In this document: in pieces, positions 37,901 to 49,900 of the stretch | How the letters are laid out: each line of letters opens with the position of its first letter | How positions within the stretch are numbered: the stretch's first letter is position 1 | Source: Cryptomeria japonica | Taxonomy: Eukaryota; Streptophyta; Pinopsida; Cupressales; Cupressaceae | DNA: 64,000 bases | Direction: 5' to 3' | NCBI RefSeq assembly: GCF_030272615.1 | Contig: NC_081408.1 | Location: forward strand, 342,823,793-342,887,792 | The notes under the pieces: model-generated | Database searches by the model: none | Told to the model about the DNA's origin: nothing | What the model saw: only the letters and a program-made list of their open reading frames with translations | Translations under genes and position numbers: made by a program

Positions 37901-40900
37901 TGATGAATGAGGCTAAAGTTAGTGACACTTTTTGGAGAGAAGCTGTACATACTGTTGTCTATATTCAGAATAGAGGTTTGTTGAGAGCAAAGTATAACAA
38001 AAACTCCTTATGAGCTTTGGAAAGGTAAACCAACTACAGTTAAGTATTTTAGAATTTTTGGTAGTCCTTGTTTTATAAAAAGAGATGAGGATAATCTAGG
38101 TAAGTTTGATCCTAGATCTAATGAAGGTATCTTTTTGGGTTACTCCTCTAAAAGTAAGGCTTATAGATGCTTTAATATTGCATAAGATTGTAGAAGGGTC
38201 AATGTTAAAGTTCATGAGCTTACTAACACTTGTGGTGAGAATGGAAATGGTGAAAATAGTGTTCAAAAGGAGGAAACAAGAGATGCTGTCCAACCTTCAT
38301 CTTCACACACACAAATTGGAACAACAAGTGGTAATGCACAAAATAGTCCTACGAATGCTCAATCAGTAGTAACAAACAACTCTCCTTCTTCTAGTTTGTA
38401 GTTTGCAACGGCAGGTTTAGATTCTGAGAATGAATCAGAAAGTGATCATGGTAAGTTGATCAAATCTTACCTGAAAATAGAACTAGAGCTACTAGAAGGA
38501 ATGTTAATTATTTTGAAGATGAAGATGTTTCCTTGTTGTCTATGTTTGAACCTAAGTGTTTTGAAGAAGCAGCTAAAGATAAGTATTGGATAGCTGCCAT
38601 GAAAGAAGAGCTCAATCAAATTCAGAAAAGTGAGACATGAGAACTTGTGCCTAGACCCAAGGATAAGAACCTAATAGGTACAAAATGGGTCTTCAGGAAT
38701 AAATTGAATGAAGAAGGTCAAGTTGTGAGGAATAAAGCACGGTTAGTATGCAAAGGGTATGCTCAAGTGGAAGGTATAGATTATGATGAGACTTTTGCTC
38801 ATGTTGCACATCTTGAAGCAATTAGATTATTTTCTGCTTTTGCTTCTTTCAAAGGTTTTAAAGTGTTTCAGATGGATGTAAAATCTGCCTTCCTTAATGA
38901 AAATTTAAATGAAGATATATATGTTGAACAACCTGATGGATTTGTTTCATTAGAGAAGCTTGACTATGTTTGTAAGCTGAAAATGGCACTGTATGGCCTT
39001 AAACAAGCCCCATGTGCTTGGTATGACAGGTTGGATAAATACTTCCAACAATAAGGCTTCAGAATAGGAGTAGCAGACATCAATCTTTACGTGAAAGAAG
39101 GTAAAAGCATTTTGGTTGTTGTGGTTTACGTGGATGATCTAATCTTTGGAAGTGATTGTGTAGGTATGTGTAAAGATTTTGCTGCTAACATGAAAAGGGA
39201 GTTGGAAATGTCTATGCTGGGAGAGATATCCTATTTTTTGGGACTATAGATTCAACAATCTAAAGAAGGTATTTTCATCTCTCAAACCAAGTACCTTAGA
39301 GAGATGCTGAAAAGATTCAGAATGGAGGATTGTCATCTTGTAAGTACACCTATGGTAACAAGATGTAAATTGAGTAAAGATGATGAATCTTCTAGTGTAA
39401 ATCAGACATACCACAGATCTATGGTAGGCAGTTTACTTTATGTTACAGCTACTAGACCTGACATTATGCAGGCAGTTGGATATGTTGCTAGGTTTCAGGC
39501 TACACCTAAAGACACTCATGTGCAAGCATCAAAGAGGATCTTTAAGTATCTTAAAGGTACATTGAATTTTGGCTTATGGTATCCTAAATGTTCAGATTTT
39601 ACACTAACAACCTTTACTAATGCAAATTGGGGAGGTTTAATAGATGATAGAAAGAGCACGAGTGGTGGTGCTTTCTTTCTTGGTGATTGTCTTGTTTCTT
39701 GGTCAAGCAAAAAATAGGCTTTTATTTCTTTGTCTACAGATGAAGCAGAGTACATTGCAACTGTATCTTGTTGTATGTAGGTCATCTAGATGAAATGCAC
39801 ATTGCAAGACTTTCAAGTTGAGTATGTTCATCCTATTTCTATATTCTGTTACAATACGAGTGCAATTAATATTTCAAAAAATCCAGTTATGCACTCTAGA
39901 ACTAAACATATTCCAATTAAATATCATTTTTTGCATGAGCAAATTACTAATCAGATTGTTAGGTTGGAATGTGTCTTCCAAAGAGAAGATTGTAGATGTT
40001 TTTACCAAGCCACTACCAAAAGAGACATTTGAATTTCTAAGGCAAAAGCTAGGAGTGATTTCACTTCCTTAGTAGTCTGCAGGTTGGTCTCAGGGGGAGT
40101 TCTTATTGATATATTTAATGCCCCGGTTCAGGTATGCTGTTTTTGGTTCAATCATTGATGTCAAAGGGGGAGTAATGAGACATGGAGTTTCATGGATCAA
40201 TTTGTTTTGGTCGGTTCCAACATTGTTTATTGCTTCATGTGTTTCAGAGATAGTGTCGGTTGCCATCAATGACAAAGGGGGAGAATGTTAAACTTATTGT
40301 CATTGATGTCTATGCTTTCAGATTAGCTGATGGGTTTGAGTGGCTCATTCATGCTGTCATCTTGTTCTAATTGTTGGAATTGTGTCAACACTCATTTCAC
40401 AATTTATTACTTAACACATGGGTGTTTGCAGAATATGTTTTGTCTGCATTTCGGTCATCTTGTTCAGATTGTTCAGATTGTTTTATACCTAACACATGGG
40501 TTCAATTCGAACATTTTGGAGTTGTGTAACGGAGGAAATTTGCCACCTTAAGGATGAGGAATCCTAGGGAACAAATCCACCCTTCAATACCTCACTCGAA
40601 CTGGCGCTAAGGTGAGCTAGGGGATGAAACTAATAAATTGAAACAATTAACCGCAATCCGAGGTTCTTAGATGATTCTGCCCAGCCTCTATCCAAAGGAT
40701 GAGCGCGTAGGTTTGGGAGACCAGCGCGACACGCTGTCGTCCTGTACGGACGAGGTACAAAAGTCGTACAGATAGTTCCAGATGCAATTATAATTTGATA
40801 AAAACACGAAAAATGATAAAACTAGACTAACAGATGCAAAATACGAAATAATTAAAGTGGACTGAATGAGATGAGAGGGACTCACAACCGGTCCACGATT

Positions 40901-43900
40901 GGAGCCTCCCACAAAGTATCTACTCTTCCTCGAACGTCCACTTGCACACAAGCGAGAGAGAAAATGTTGGGGGTTGTGTTTTGGAGCCTGCCTAAGTCAG
41001 ACCCTCGTTTTGGTGTTTCCACCTCCACAGACAACCCAGATAAAAGCCATGGGGAAAATAAATGATAAAGAGAATTGGAAAATAATGCAAGACAAGGAAC
41101 GATAATATGTAAAATAGAAGGAGAAAAGGATGAGTAAACTCCCCTTTTTAAGATGCTTGTGAAAATGATGTCATGAGCTATTCGTAGAGCTACAACAATG
41201 ATAGTCTTTGCAAGAGAAATCGTGAATGCTGTCCAAAGAGATTGCCAAGAGCTTCAACTTGAGAAAAATCAATTTCGCCCAAAAGAATCCCCCCCCAAAT
41301 GCCTTCAAATGTGATAGATAAAGGCTATGGAAGAAAACCTGACATCGGTGGTCGCATGTAGGGGCGTTATGATTCCTTCCGGGCGCAGGCGTAACACTCA
41401 AACGACCACCTGCAGATTGTCAGATTCGCGGGATGCTAGTGCGCTGTGCGGATGTCTTTGCGCTGCGGTAGACTCTCGAAGGTGACAGGTCGACAAAGTT
41501 GGGTAAAACTCTAGTTTGAAGTTGACAAGGTGATCCCGGTGGATAAAAGGACAAAGATGGCGGCACACGACCTCTAATGACGTGGTGGAAGGCACCATTT
41601 GTCACGTTGAGTTGCATAGGGCATGATTTTTGATATTACAAGTTGTAATCAGTTTTTGCTGTGCAATGTAAGTCCAGTTTGTAAAATCATTTTGTTCTAG
41701 CAGTTGTAGTGTACATGTGTTTCAGAATTGATAGAGTCGATTTCTTTAAGGAGATGGGGTTTTTTTGGTATTCGAATTTGAGAAAGACATTTTCATTGGC
41801 CAAATGCGTATATCGTGTGGTTGGTTCGTACTTACCATTCATGGGTCAGTTATGAAATTATTGCGTTCAGATGGGGCAGTTTTACTGGATGTCATCATTT
41901 TCTTGTGTGTAGATGTTAATTACAGTTTGCGCTGAAAAATCCGTGGCATATTGGACACGTTTTTGTCTATGGATCCGTTTTTGAGTTGTGCCAGTGTTGA
42001 ATTGCGTGGATAGAGTTTTAGTGGCTGAGGCAGTCTTTTGTGGGCGTTTTTTAGTTCTGATCTGACCAGCGCATCGTTTTGGAAATATCATGGCAAGAGA
42101 ATTTGGTGCGAAGTGGTTTAAAAATAACAATAACCGATATCTTGTGGGTTGATATATAAAATATGTTTGAATTGGGATCGGTTTTTTTTAAAAAAGGTTT
42201 TTGATATTTGTTGCAAGTAATGTTTTCATGGATGAGCTGCTGTGTGAGAAGTGTGACTGGAGTTTATCTCTGGAGTGGTGACGTCTATCTTGGCCGTTTT
42301 CTTTTACAACAGTAGTGTAGGTGAAAAATGGCAAAAGGGATAAGCTGTTTCAAATTTGGAGTTGGCGTGATTTTTGAAATATTTTGGTGTAGAAGATTGT
42401 GGGTGAAGTTTTGAGATGTGCTGTGATAGAGAGAACGTTGGTGATCTGAGTTTACAAGTTCTGTGAAAGATACGAACAACCTAAGGAAAGTTTTATTCTA
42501 GAATATGATTTGATGGTATCCTCTATTTTGTAAATTTTTTTGCAGTTGCAATAATGAAGTTGGATGTTGGAGCATATATATCTGTATAAGGAATTAGGTT
42601 ATCTGCTGTGAGAATTTATCTCTGTGCTGTAGCTGTGTAAAGAGGTTTATCCTGTTAAGCACTTTGTTTCTGATTAAGCTCTCACATGTGGTTATTTGCA
42701 GATCTCATTGCCAAAGTGGTGAAATGGTTGTTAGTCTAGTCTTGTTCTATAATTTTGAAGAAGATTAAGCTATTCGAATTTTATATCTTTTCTAATGATG
42801 TCTGTCTATCTACAGGGATAGATGACTTTTGACAAGTCTGTGATTGGTGGGTTTGTGAATAGTGGTCTGTAACATTTGTTCATTGTGGGAACAAAAGTTG
42901 TATTCTCTTAAATTATTCATTAGTGTCAGGTTTTTTAGGTTGGTGCCTATTTTGTTTAGAGTTGGTACTCTTTCAAGGGTTGGAGCTCTTGTTTGTAACC
43001 GGGTTGGTGCCCATTTTTTCAGATTATTAAAGAATTTGCAAGACGTGGTTTTTTACCCTTAGGGGTTTCCTACGTGATAAAACCTTTTTGTTACTGTCTG
43101 TCTTTTTTTCAGATTTAAATTTTCTAAATTGACTTTTGGGATTTAAATACTGATTCACCCACCCCCTCCCCATCTCAGTATTTACTCTTTGTTTTTCATT
43201 TAGTATTTGTATTTTAGGCAAAATCATTGGCAAATAGTCATTTCTTTAGGCAATCTTCCTTGTGAATGTTGTATAGTATGTATATTTGTATATCTTGTCA
43301 ATAGTTTTTAGCTATGTTGCTGAATTGGTAGAAAAACAAGCCAATTCCAGTTATGAAATGTTTTAGAATCAGATTTGGATTTGAAACCTTTGTGGATTCA
43401 ACTAGGTTTTGTGATTTTTGTAGCCAAAATGTTTTTAGTTAATAATAGAATAATTCGACTGATTTGACCACGTGGCGATTCTTGACTGATTCCATCCTAG
43501 ATTATTTTTTATTTTATTGACTGAGAAACCGGAAACTTGTAACATTTTGTTTATTTTAGCAGTTTAATGCACCACAAGGAGGAGGAAAGAGGTGAATGTA
43601 GAAGAAATAATGACAGAAATAGAGCCCCAAGGAAAATAATATATCCATTCAATTACATTTCTTTTGAAGTGAGTGGGAAGATATTTGCAAGAAGCTTATC
43701 TCTATAAAACATATCCAATAAAGTAGCATTAAATGATCTTAAATGTGTCATAGGGCTTCATTTACCATTGTACATCCCAAAATGACGGGCCATAAAACTA
43801 CTTGTAAATGGATAAGAGGGAATGTAAAGCGAAATATGATTATACTTGATTTCTCTTGTGATATCCTTTTGAATGCTAGTGCACAAGGTATGAACTTAGC

Positions 43901-46900
43901 ATCTCATTAAGTCTTTTGGGATGGCATCTGAGGTAGAAGGAAGAATATAAAGGGTAATGGTACGATAGGACAAAAGTGGCAGCATGAGAGATGCAAATTC
44001 AAATGCAATAGTTTCCTATTGCTTAAATGTTTGACTACATTATACACAACATGTGACATACCGAGTGTCCATGTTTTGCTAACATAACAAGCTTGGACCA
44101 GCTACTACAAATAGGTTTTTTCAGTTTAATATGTTATGCTGATCTGAGTGGTTGATTTGACTATAGTCGACCATATTCTAAAACGATTGTACAAGGATAT
44201 TAACAATTACCCATCATCATTGTTCATAATCTAAACTTGTGAAATGAGCTCCATGTGAAGCTGGACTAGACTTTGAATTTTGAAAGAAATTGAAATGTCT
44301 TGTGTTCAATTTGTGAGGGAAACTAAAATATTTCCGCGAAGAATGCGAAGCTGATTTGACTGAAATTGAATTGGCATGTCTCCATAATATGATTACAAAT
44401 TAATGTCTCCATACTATGATTGCAAATTAACGTTGAAACTGCAAGTCAAGTTGAAGTATTTAACTAAAAAAATTTAAAATATTAAACTATTTATTTTGTA
44501 TATTGAATTTAAATATAAATAAATATCTAGTTTATCACATAAACTATTGGTTCAAAAGTTGTTTAGGTTTCCAATTTATAAAATATCATTGTCTAAACTT
44601 AGTTTTGTTTGTTTTGAATCTAGAACATATTGTTCAATGTTTGTTTTTCAAACTTGCTGTAGGCTTGTAAGAATAACATTGTTACTATGGCAGCTAGTTC
44701 TAGTTCAATTTGGCAACCCTCCTTCAACATTGACCCAATTTCGCCTTTGTGGAGGCATGTAGAAATGACAACAAATTTTGGGTGGCAAGACATATGTTTG
44801 GATATCCAGTGGGTGTGATAAGAGGTATATGAGTTCATACAGGAAGGTGAAACCTCATTGGCATGCCATTCTTGGAATGGGAATCAAAGGCTGTCTAGGA
44901 AATAATTGTGTACCTATACCAACTCATAAAATAACATAATATATCAAATACTAGGAGGAAGTAGATGCAAGAAGAGCTCGCTAATGTGAAGAGAACAAGG
45001 GAACCATTAAACAGAGCATTTTATAATGATGCCAGGAAGATTGTTGGTTAACTCGTTGCAACATTCCTTTATGTAAATGGTTTGTCCTTCGATGTTGTTT
45101 TATCATCATACAAGCAAGATATGATGAGAAAAATAAATGCTGCTCCAAAAGGGTACACGAGTGTAAGTTACGTGAAAGTGTGGAACATGTTATTGTCAGA
45201 TAAAGTATAGATACTTAATTGGTTTCCATTAGGCATTCATGGGATTTTTTTTAATTTGAAAAATTATTATTTTCAAATTTGGATTTTGATTGCAATTTAT
45301 TAATTTAATAACTTTGAATTCTCTCTCTTTGTTTCAATAAATTGCTAGTTCATCATTTGAATGAAATTGGAATATATACTCCATTCTATGAAGAACAATT
45401 GATTGACATAAAGTAAAGCAAAGGAGTTAGTTTATGTGGATTCCAACTTGCACCTTCTTACTTACAAAGATAATGAGTACAAGGGGCAGAAAAGTTGTGG
45501 GTTGTTGACCCATAGTGAATTGGCTTGGATATTTTGACTTTTGCACAATCTTCACTTTTTTAGGAGTTGAGTGGCCAACGTACTTTTACCTGTGAGTGGC
45601 AATGGGGTTCCACATGGTTCTTCTAATCTACCTATGTCATCTAATGTCAATGATGATGATGATGATGTTGGTCTTTATGATAACCCATATGATGCTTATT
45701 ACTAAATGTATTATTTCAATATTGAACAATGATTAAATACCACAAAATTCTTGAACTAGTATATTGTATTTCAATATTTGAAATTAATATTATTTCTGGT
45801 GGTTTTGTTTAGCATATGCATGATATATATGGTATTTTGAGCTTAATTGTGTTTTTAAGCTGCAGTTATATTACATGTGTGTGTATGAACTTCATGTGTT
45901 TTTTGTATAGGCAAAAAAATAATCTACTATATTGGCATATTGTACTCATGTACCTGTACTTGTAACCAATTTTGGTTTGGCAACTTAGATTTTAGTCTAG
46001 GGTTATTTTAGATTGGGTTAAGGTTTAGTTTAGATCTCAAGGGAGCCTCCCTTCCAAGTTTGAAGAGAGGTTATGCCTCAACATTGTTCTATTTTGTGTT
46101 GTTTTGTGAAAGATGAAACAAAATTCTAGGACACTCATGCCATCTCACAGTATTTGGAAATACCGAGCTTATACAATTTTTTTACGACAACTTTCTAAAT
46201 TGCTTTTGCATATTCACAATACAACAAAATATGATTCACTGATTCCTCCTTGTGTGATAATACACTTCTGGAAGGTCCATGAAAATGTTACTTCCTAATA
46301 TTGTCAAAAATAAGGATTTTATTGAAGCTAGACATCCACAGGAAGGCATAACACTTGGGAGGTGCATCTCCATTCCCTATTGCTTCCACTTGGAGGGGGG
46401 AATATCCCATGCTCTTAGAATAGAGCAAAGTATCTTTTTTTTTTTTTAACTAAATATGCTTGTATAGAATTTTATTTCCATATTTATTTATCTCTCCTAA
46501 ACAGGAATGGAATCCCTTGTTTTCTGCAACCAATTAAATAAAATTCTTTTTGGTTCTTCATACTTATCAATATATGAAGTTTTTTCCACCTTTGTATCAC
46601 CCTCCTTTTCTTCTACGGTTCTACCTATTCTATTCAATAATCCTTCACCAAGATTCCTCAAGGAGCTAATGAGATATCTCCCAGCTCCATTGACTATTTA
46701 TATGTGCTTAGAGGACTGCCTAGTCATGAATGCCCCCAAAAGGAGCTTTACCTCCATCTCTTATTTTCCATGTAAATGATAGCCAATGATATTCTTTGTT
46801 GAAATCATTAACCCTGTCAAATTTAAACAAATAAGCTGCATGTCTTTACCGAAGATCTTTACTTTTCATGACCCTGCACATTTTAAATCTTGATTTTGAA

Positions 46901-49900
46901 GAAGGTACATCCAATTATTTAATACTAGCGCCACCTTGGACCTTGTGGTAGCCAACTTTTCCCACTTGGCATTTTGTTTTTAAAATATCTTTAGTGCCCT
47001 GACATAAAAAAATCCTGCATATTTTATTCATATTTTCTAAGATAGCTTTTGGCACAGCCATGATTGAAAACATATAAATTGGGATTGCATAAATCATTGC
47101 ATTTATGAGGGTTATTCTTCCTGCTAAGTTAATCCATTTCCCTTTCCATTCTGCAAATGCAGAATCCATTTTGATTTAGAAATCTTTCCATGAAAGAGAC
47201 TTTTCTATCATGGTGAACAATGGAATATTGAGATAAGACGTATTCTTTGTTGCCTATGAAGATTAACATTAAAGAAACAGACTTTTTGACTTCTCTACAT
47301 TGATTGGCTACTTTCAAATATACTCATACTTATCAATAATCTTCATATAACTTTCTATGTCTTCTATCTTTGCTGCATTAAAAAGGAGGGTATCATCTAC
47401 AAATTGCAGATGAGTGATATCCTCCTCATTTTCAGCACTATTTATGCTTTTCAAACTTGTATTGCCTCTTAATACACCGATTTTATGGTAATCTTTTTGA
47501 GTGATATCCTCCTCATTGTTTGAAGTAAAACTACCAGATTTTTGTATAACATCAAAAAGATTATAGTGTACAATAAAGCTTTTAGAATTTATTTTTAATA
47601 TAGATATCCTAGGATTACCTCCTTTTATCCATTGGACTGGAAATTGCATTGAAATCACTTCTTAGAAAGAATACTTTATCATGCTAGGTGGATAATAGAA
47701 GGGATAATTGCTCTAAAACTCTTTCCTTTTGGATCACACTGATTGGGCTATACAGATTAACACAATAACCTGAACGGTTATCTTGAATAGATGAAAATTC
47801 ACATGTCAACCAATTTTTCACTTTTACTACAACTGTGATATGCACACTTCATGGATTCCACAAGATGAATAAACCTTTTGAAGCCCTTTGAGCATCCACT
47901 GCCAACCCATGCTATTTATTTCAGATTTTGAAATCAGCTTCATCATTTCTTCTTCCACCATTTTAGTTTCCTATATAAAGATGACATCTGAAGATTTTAA
48001 AGCTGATTGATATTTTACTACTTGTTGTGACCTAATCACACATCACCCCATCCTAGATGGGGAGCCCCTAATTTTTAGGCCCTCTCGGTCTTTTGTTTTG
48101 GTTTTTTGGGGGTCTGTTGGTGGTAGTCTTGTCAGTCTCTCCGCTTTGCGAGTGTTCGGGGGTCAAATTGATTAAGTCTTCTTTTCATTTGAGTGAATTT
48201 GATGAAGTCTAGGGCTTGTTTTGTCAATTTTAGGGTTTCTGCCTTTAGTCCTAGATTTTAGGGGTTTCTGTTAGGGTTTTGGAAAAACTGAACATATAAC
48301 TGGAATCAGGACCCTTCGAGGAATCTCCTAGTAAAATTTGAGCCAAAACGGAGCAACTTTCTACTTTTAGAAAGTTCCTATTTTTTTAGGGATTTTTACT
48401 GAGTCCCGGAATGTCTTCATTTTGTCAAAAATCAAACTTACTATTTTTAGTAATTTCTATTTATAGTAAGTCATTCTGTGTCCTGTTATAGGGTCTACCG
48501 TTGACATTTTGAAAAGTTTCTATTTTTGGAAAGATTATTTCTGACAGGACTATTCAGGCAGGCGATGAAGATCAAGCATTCATGACGACTACTAATTCCG
48601 GAAAGTCAAAAAGCATACAGGGTCAATAAAAAATGGCTAAGTGTTGGAAGCCCATTCTTGAAGTGGAAAGCTCGAAAAATTTATCTCTGTTCGGGAAATC
48701 ACCTCAAATCCATAAATGGTAGCCTGATCCAGAAGAAGCTAGAATCGACTAAGTTTGGATGAAGAAGGATCAAATTTCAAGGCAAGGTGAAATTGGCGCC
48801 CTAGGATTTAGGTGGGCGCCAAAATTGATGCACCATGGAATTCATTCCGCAGTCAAGAATCCCTCCCTATGGCAAAAATCCGCCCTAGGAGTTGAAAGGG
48901 TGCTCAAGGGGAGGTGTCATGGAAAGTGCAAAAAACTTCAAATTCCATGCCTCAGGCAAAATGCCGCCCTACCCCTCAGGAGGGCGCCAAAGTCAAGGGT
49001 TCCTAGAGGAATACAAAATCATTGAATTCCTCCACAAGCATGGATTTCCGCCCTAGGAAAATGGAGAGCGCTAAAGTCAAGGTAGCAAGGAAAATGTCAA
49101 AAGTAAGAAATTCCTCGACTTGATGCAAAATCTGCCCAAGGCGTGGTGAAGGCGCCAAATCCAAGAGATGAAGAAAAATCCAACAAAGTATGAATTCCTC
49201 CTTGGCAATGACAAAATCCTGCCCAGGAAGGTTAAAGGGTGCCAAAGCATGGTCAACAGGGAGAATGGAAAAAAGTGTGAATTCCTCCACCTATGCAAAA
49301 ATCCACTCTACAAGAAGATAGGGCTCTAAAGTAGAGTGCTCTTGGAATGATGAAAAAATGAGAAATTCCTCCTTCATTGGGAAATGGCGCACATGTCTTG
49401 AGAAAGGCGCCAAACAAGGGTACTCATGGAGGACATTCAAAATGGAAAATTCCCTCTTCAAGTAAAAAATCTGCCCATGAGTGAGTTAAGGCGCCAAAGT
49501 GGGTAGAGCATGAAGAATGTTGAAAATTAAGAATTCCTTGACTTAGGCAAAAATCCACCCTAGCACTGTGGAGGGTGCCAAAAGTAAGCAAGCAAGGAAA
49601 ATTTGGGAATTAGTGAATTCCTTGACCAAAGGAAATTAGCGCCCTAAGGGAGCGGAAGGCGCCAAAAGTAAGGGGTCAAGAAAAATTGCAAAATGGAACA
49701 ATTCCTTCGCAAAAGGAGAATTGCGCCTTGGCTAAGGGAAGAATGTTGAAATGGCTAAGTCAAGGAGAACCAAGGAAATGATGAAATTCCAAGACAGGGA
49801 ATTCCATGCTCAAGCCGGAAAACTAAGGAAATTTGTCCAAGGCATGGAAATCCAAGGGTCAAGTAGGAATGAAAAGCATAAATCCCCTCGGGAATGTTTT

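Larger units (their letters stand above)
11659..43198 (+). mobile_element. copia-1: full-length but decayed Ty1/copia retrotransposon with nested insertions
   Basis: The 5' LTR starts TGTTCAATTTATTG at 11659 and the 3' LTR ends ...GTTTTTCA at 43198, flanked by exact 5-bp copies TTTAG (11654-11658 and 43199-43203). Net LTR lengths, insertions removed, are about 1.74 and 1.79 kb. The internal region of 5.26 kb holds a primer-binding site, gag, protease, integrase, reverse transcriptase/RNase H in Ty1/copia order and a polypurine tract. Multiple stops and frameshifts make it non-coding today. The 5' LTR is split by element L1 and the 3' LTR by a 1.1-kb LTR-like insert. Confidence 0.93.

Noticed and set aside
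48770-49760. CRISPR-like array
   Set aside because: Units are degenerate inverted repeats without constant repeats and unique spacers, in a plant retroelement.
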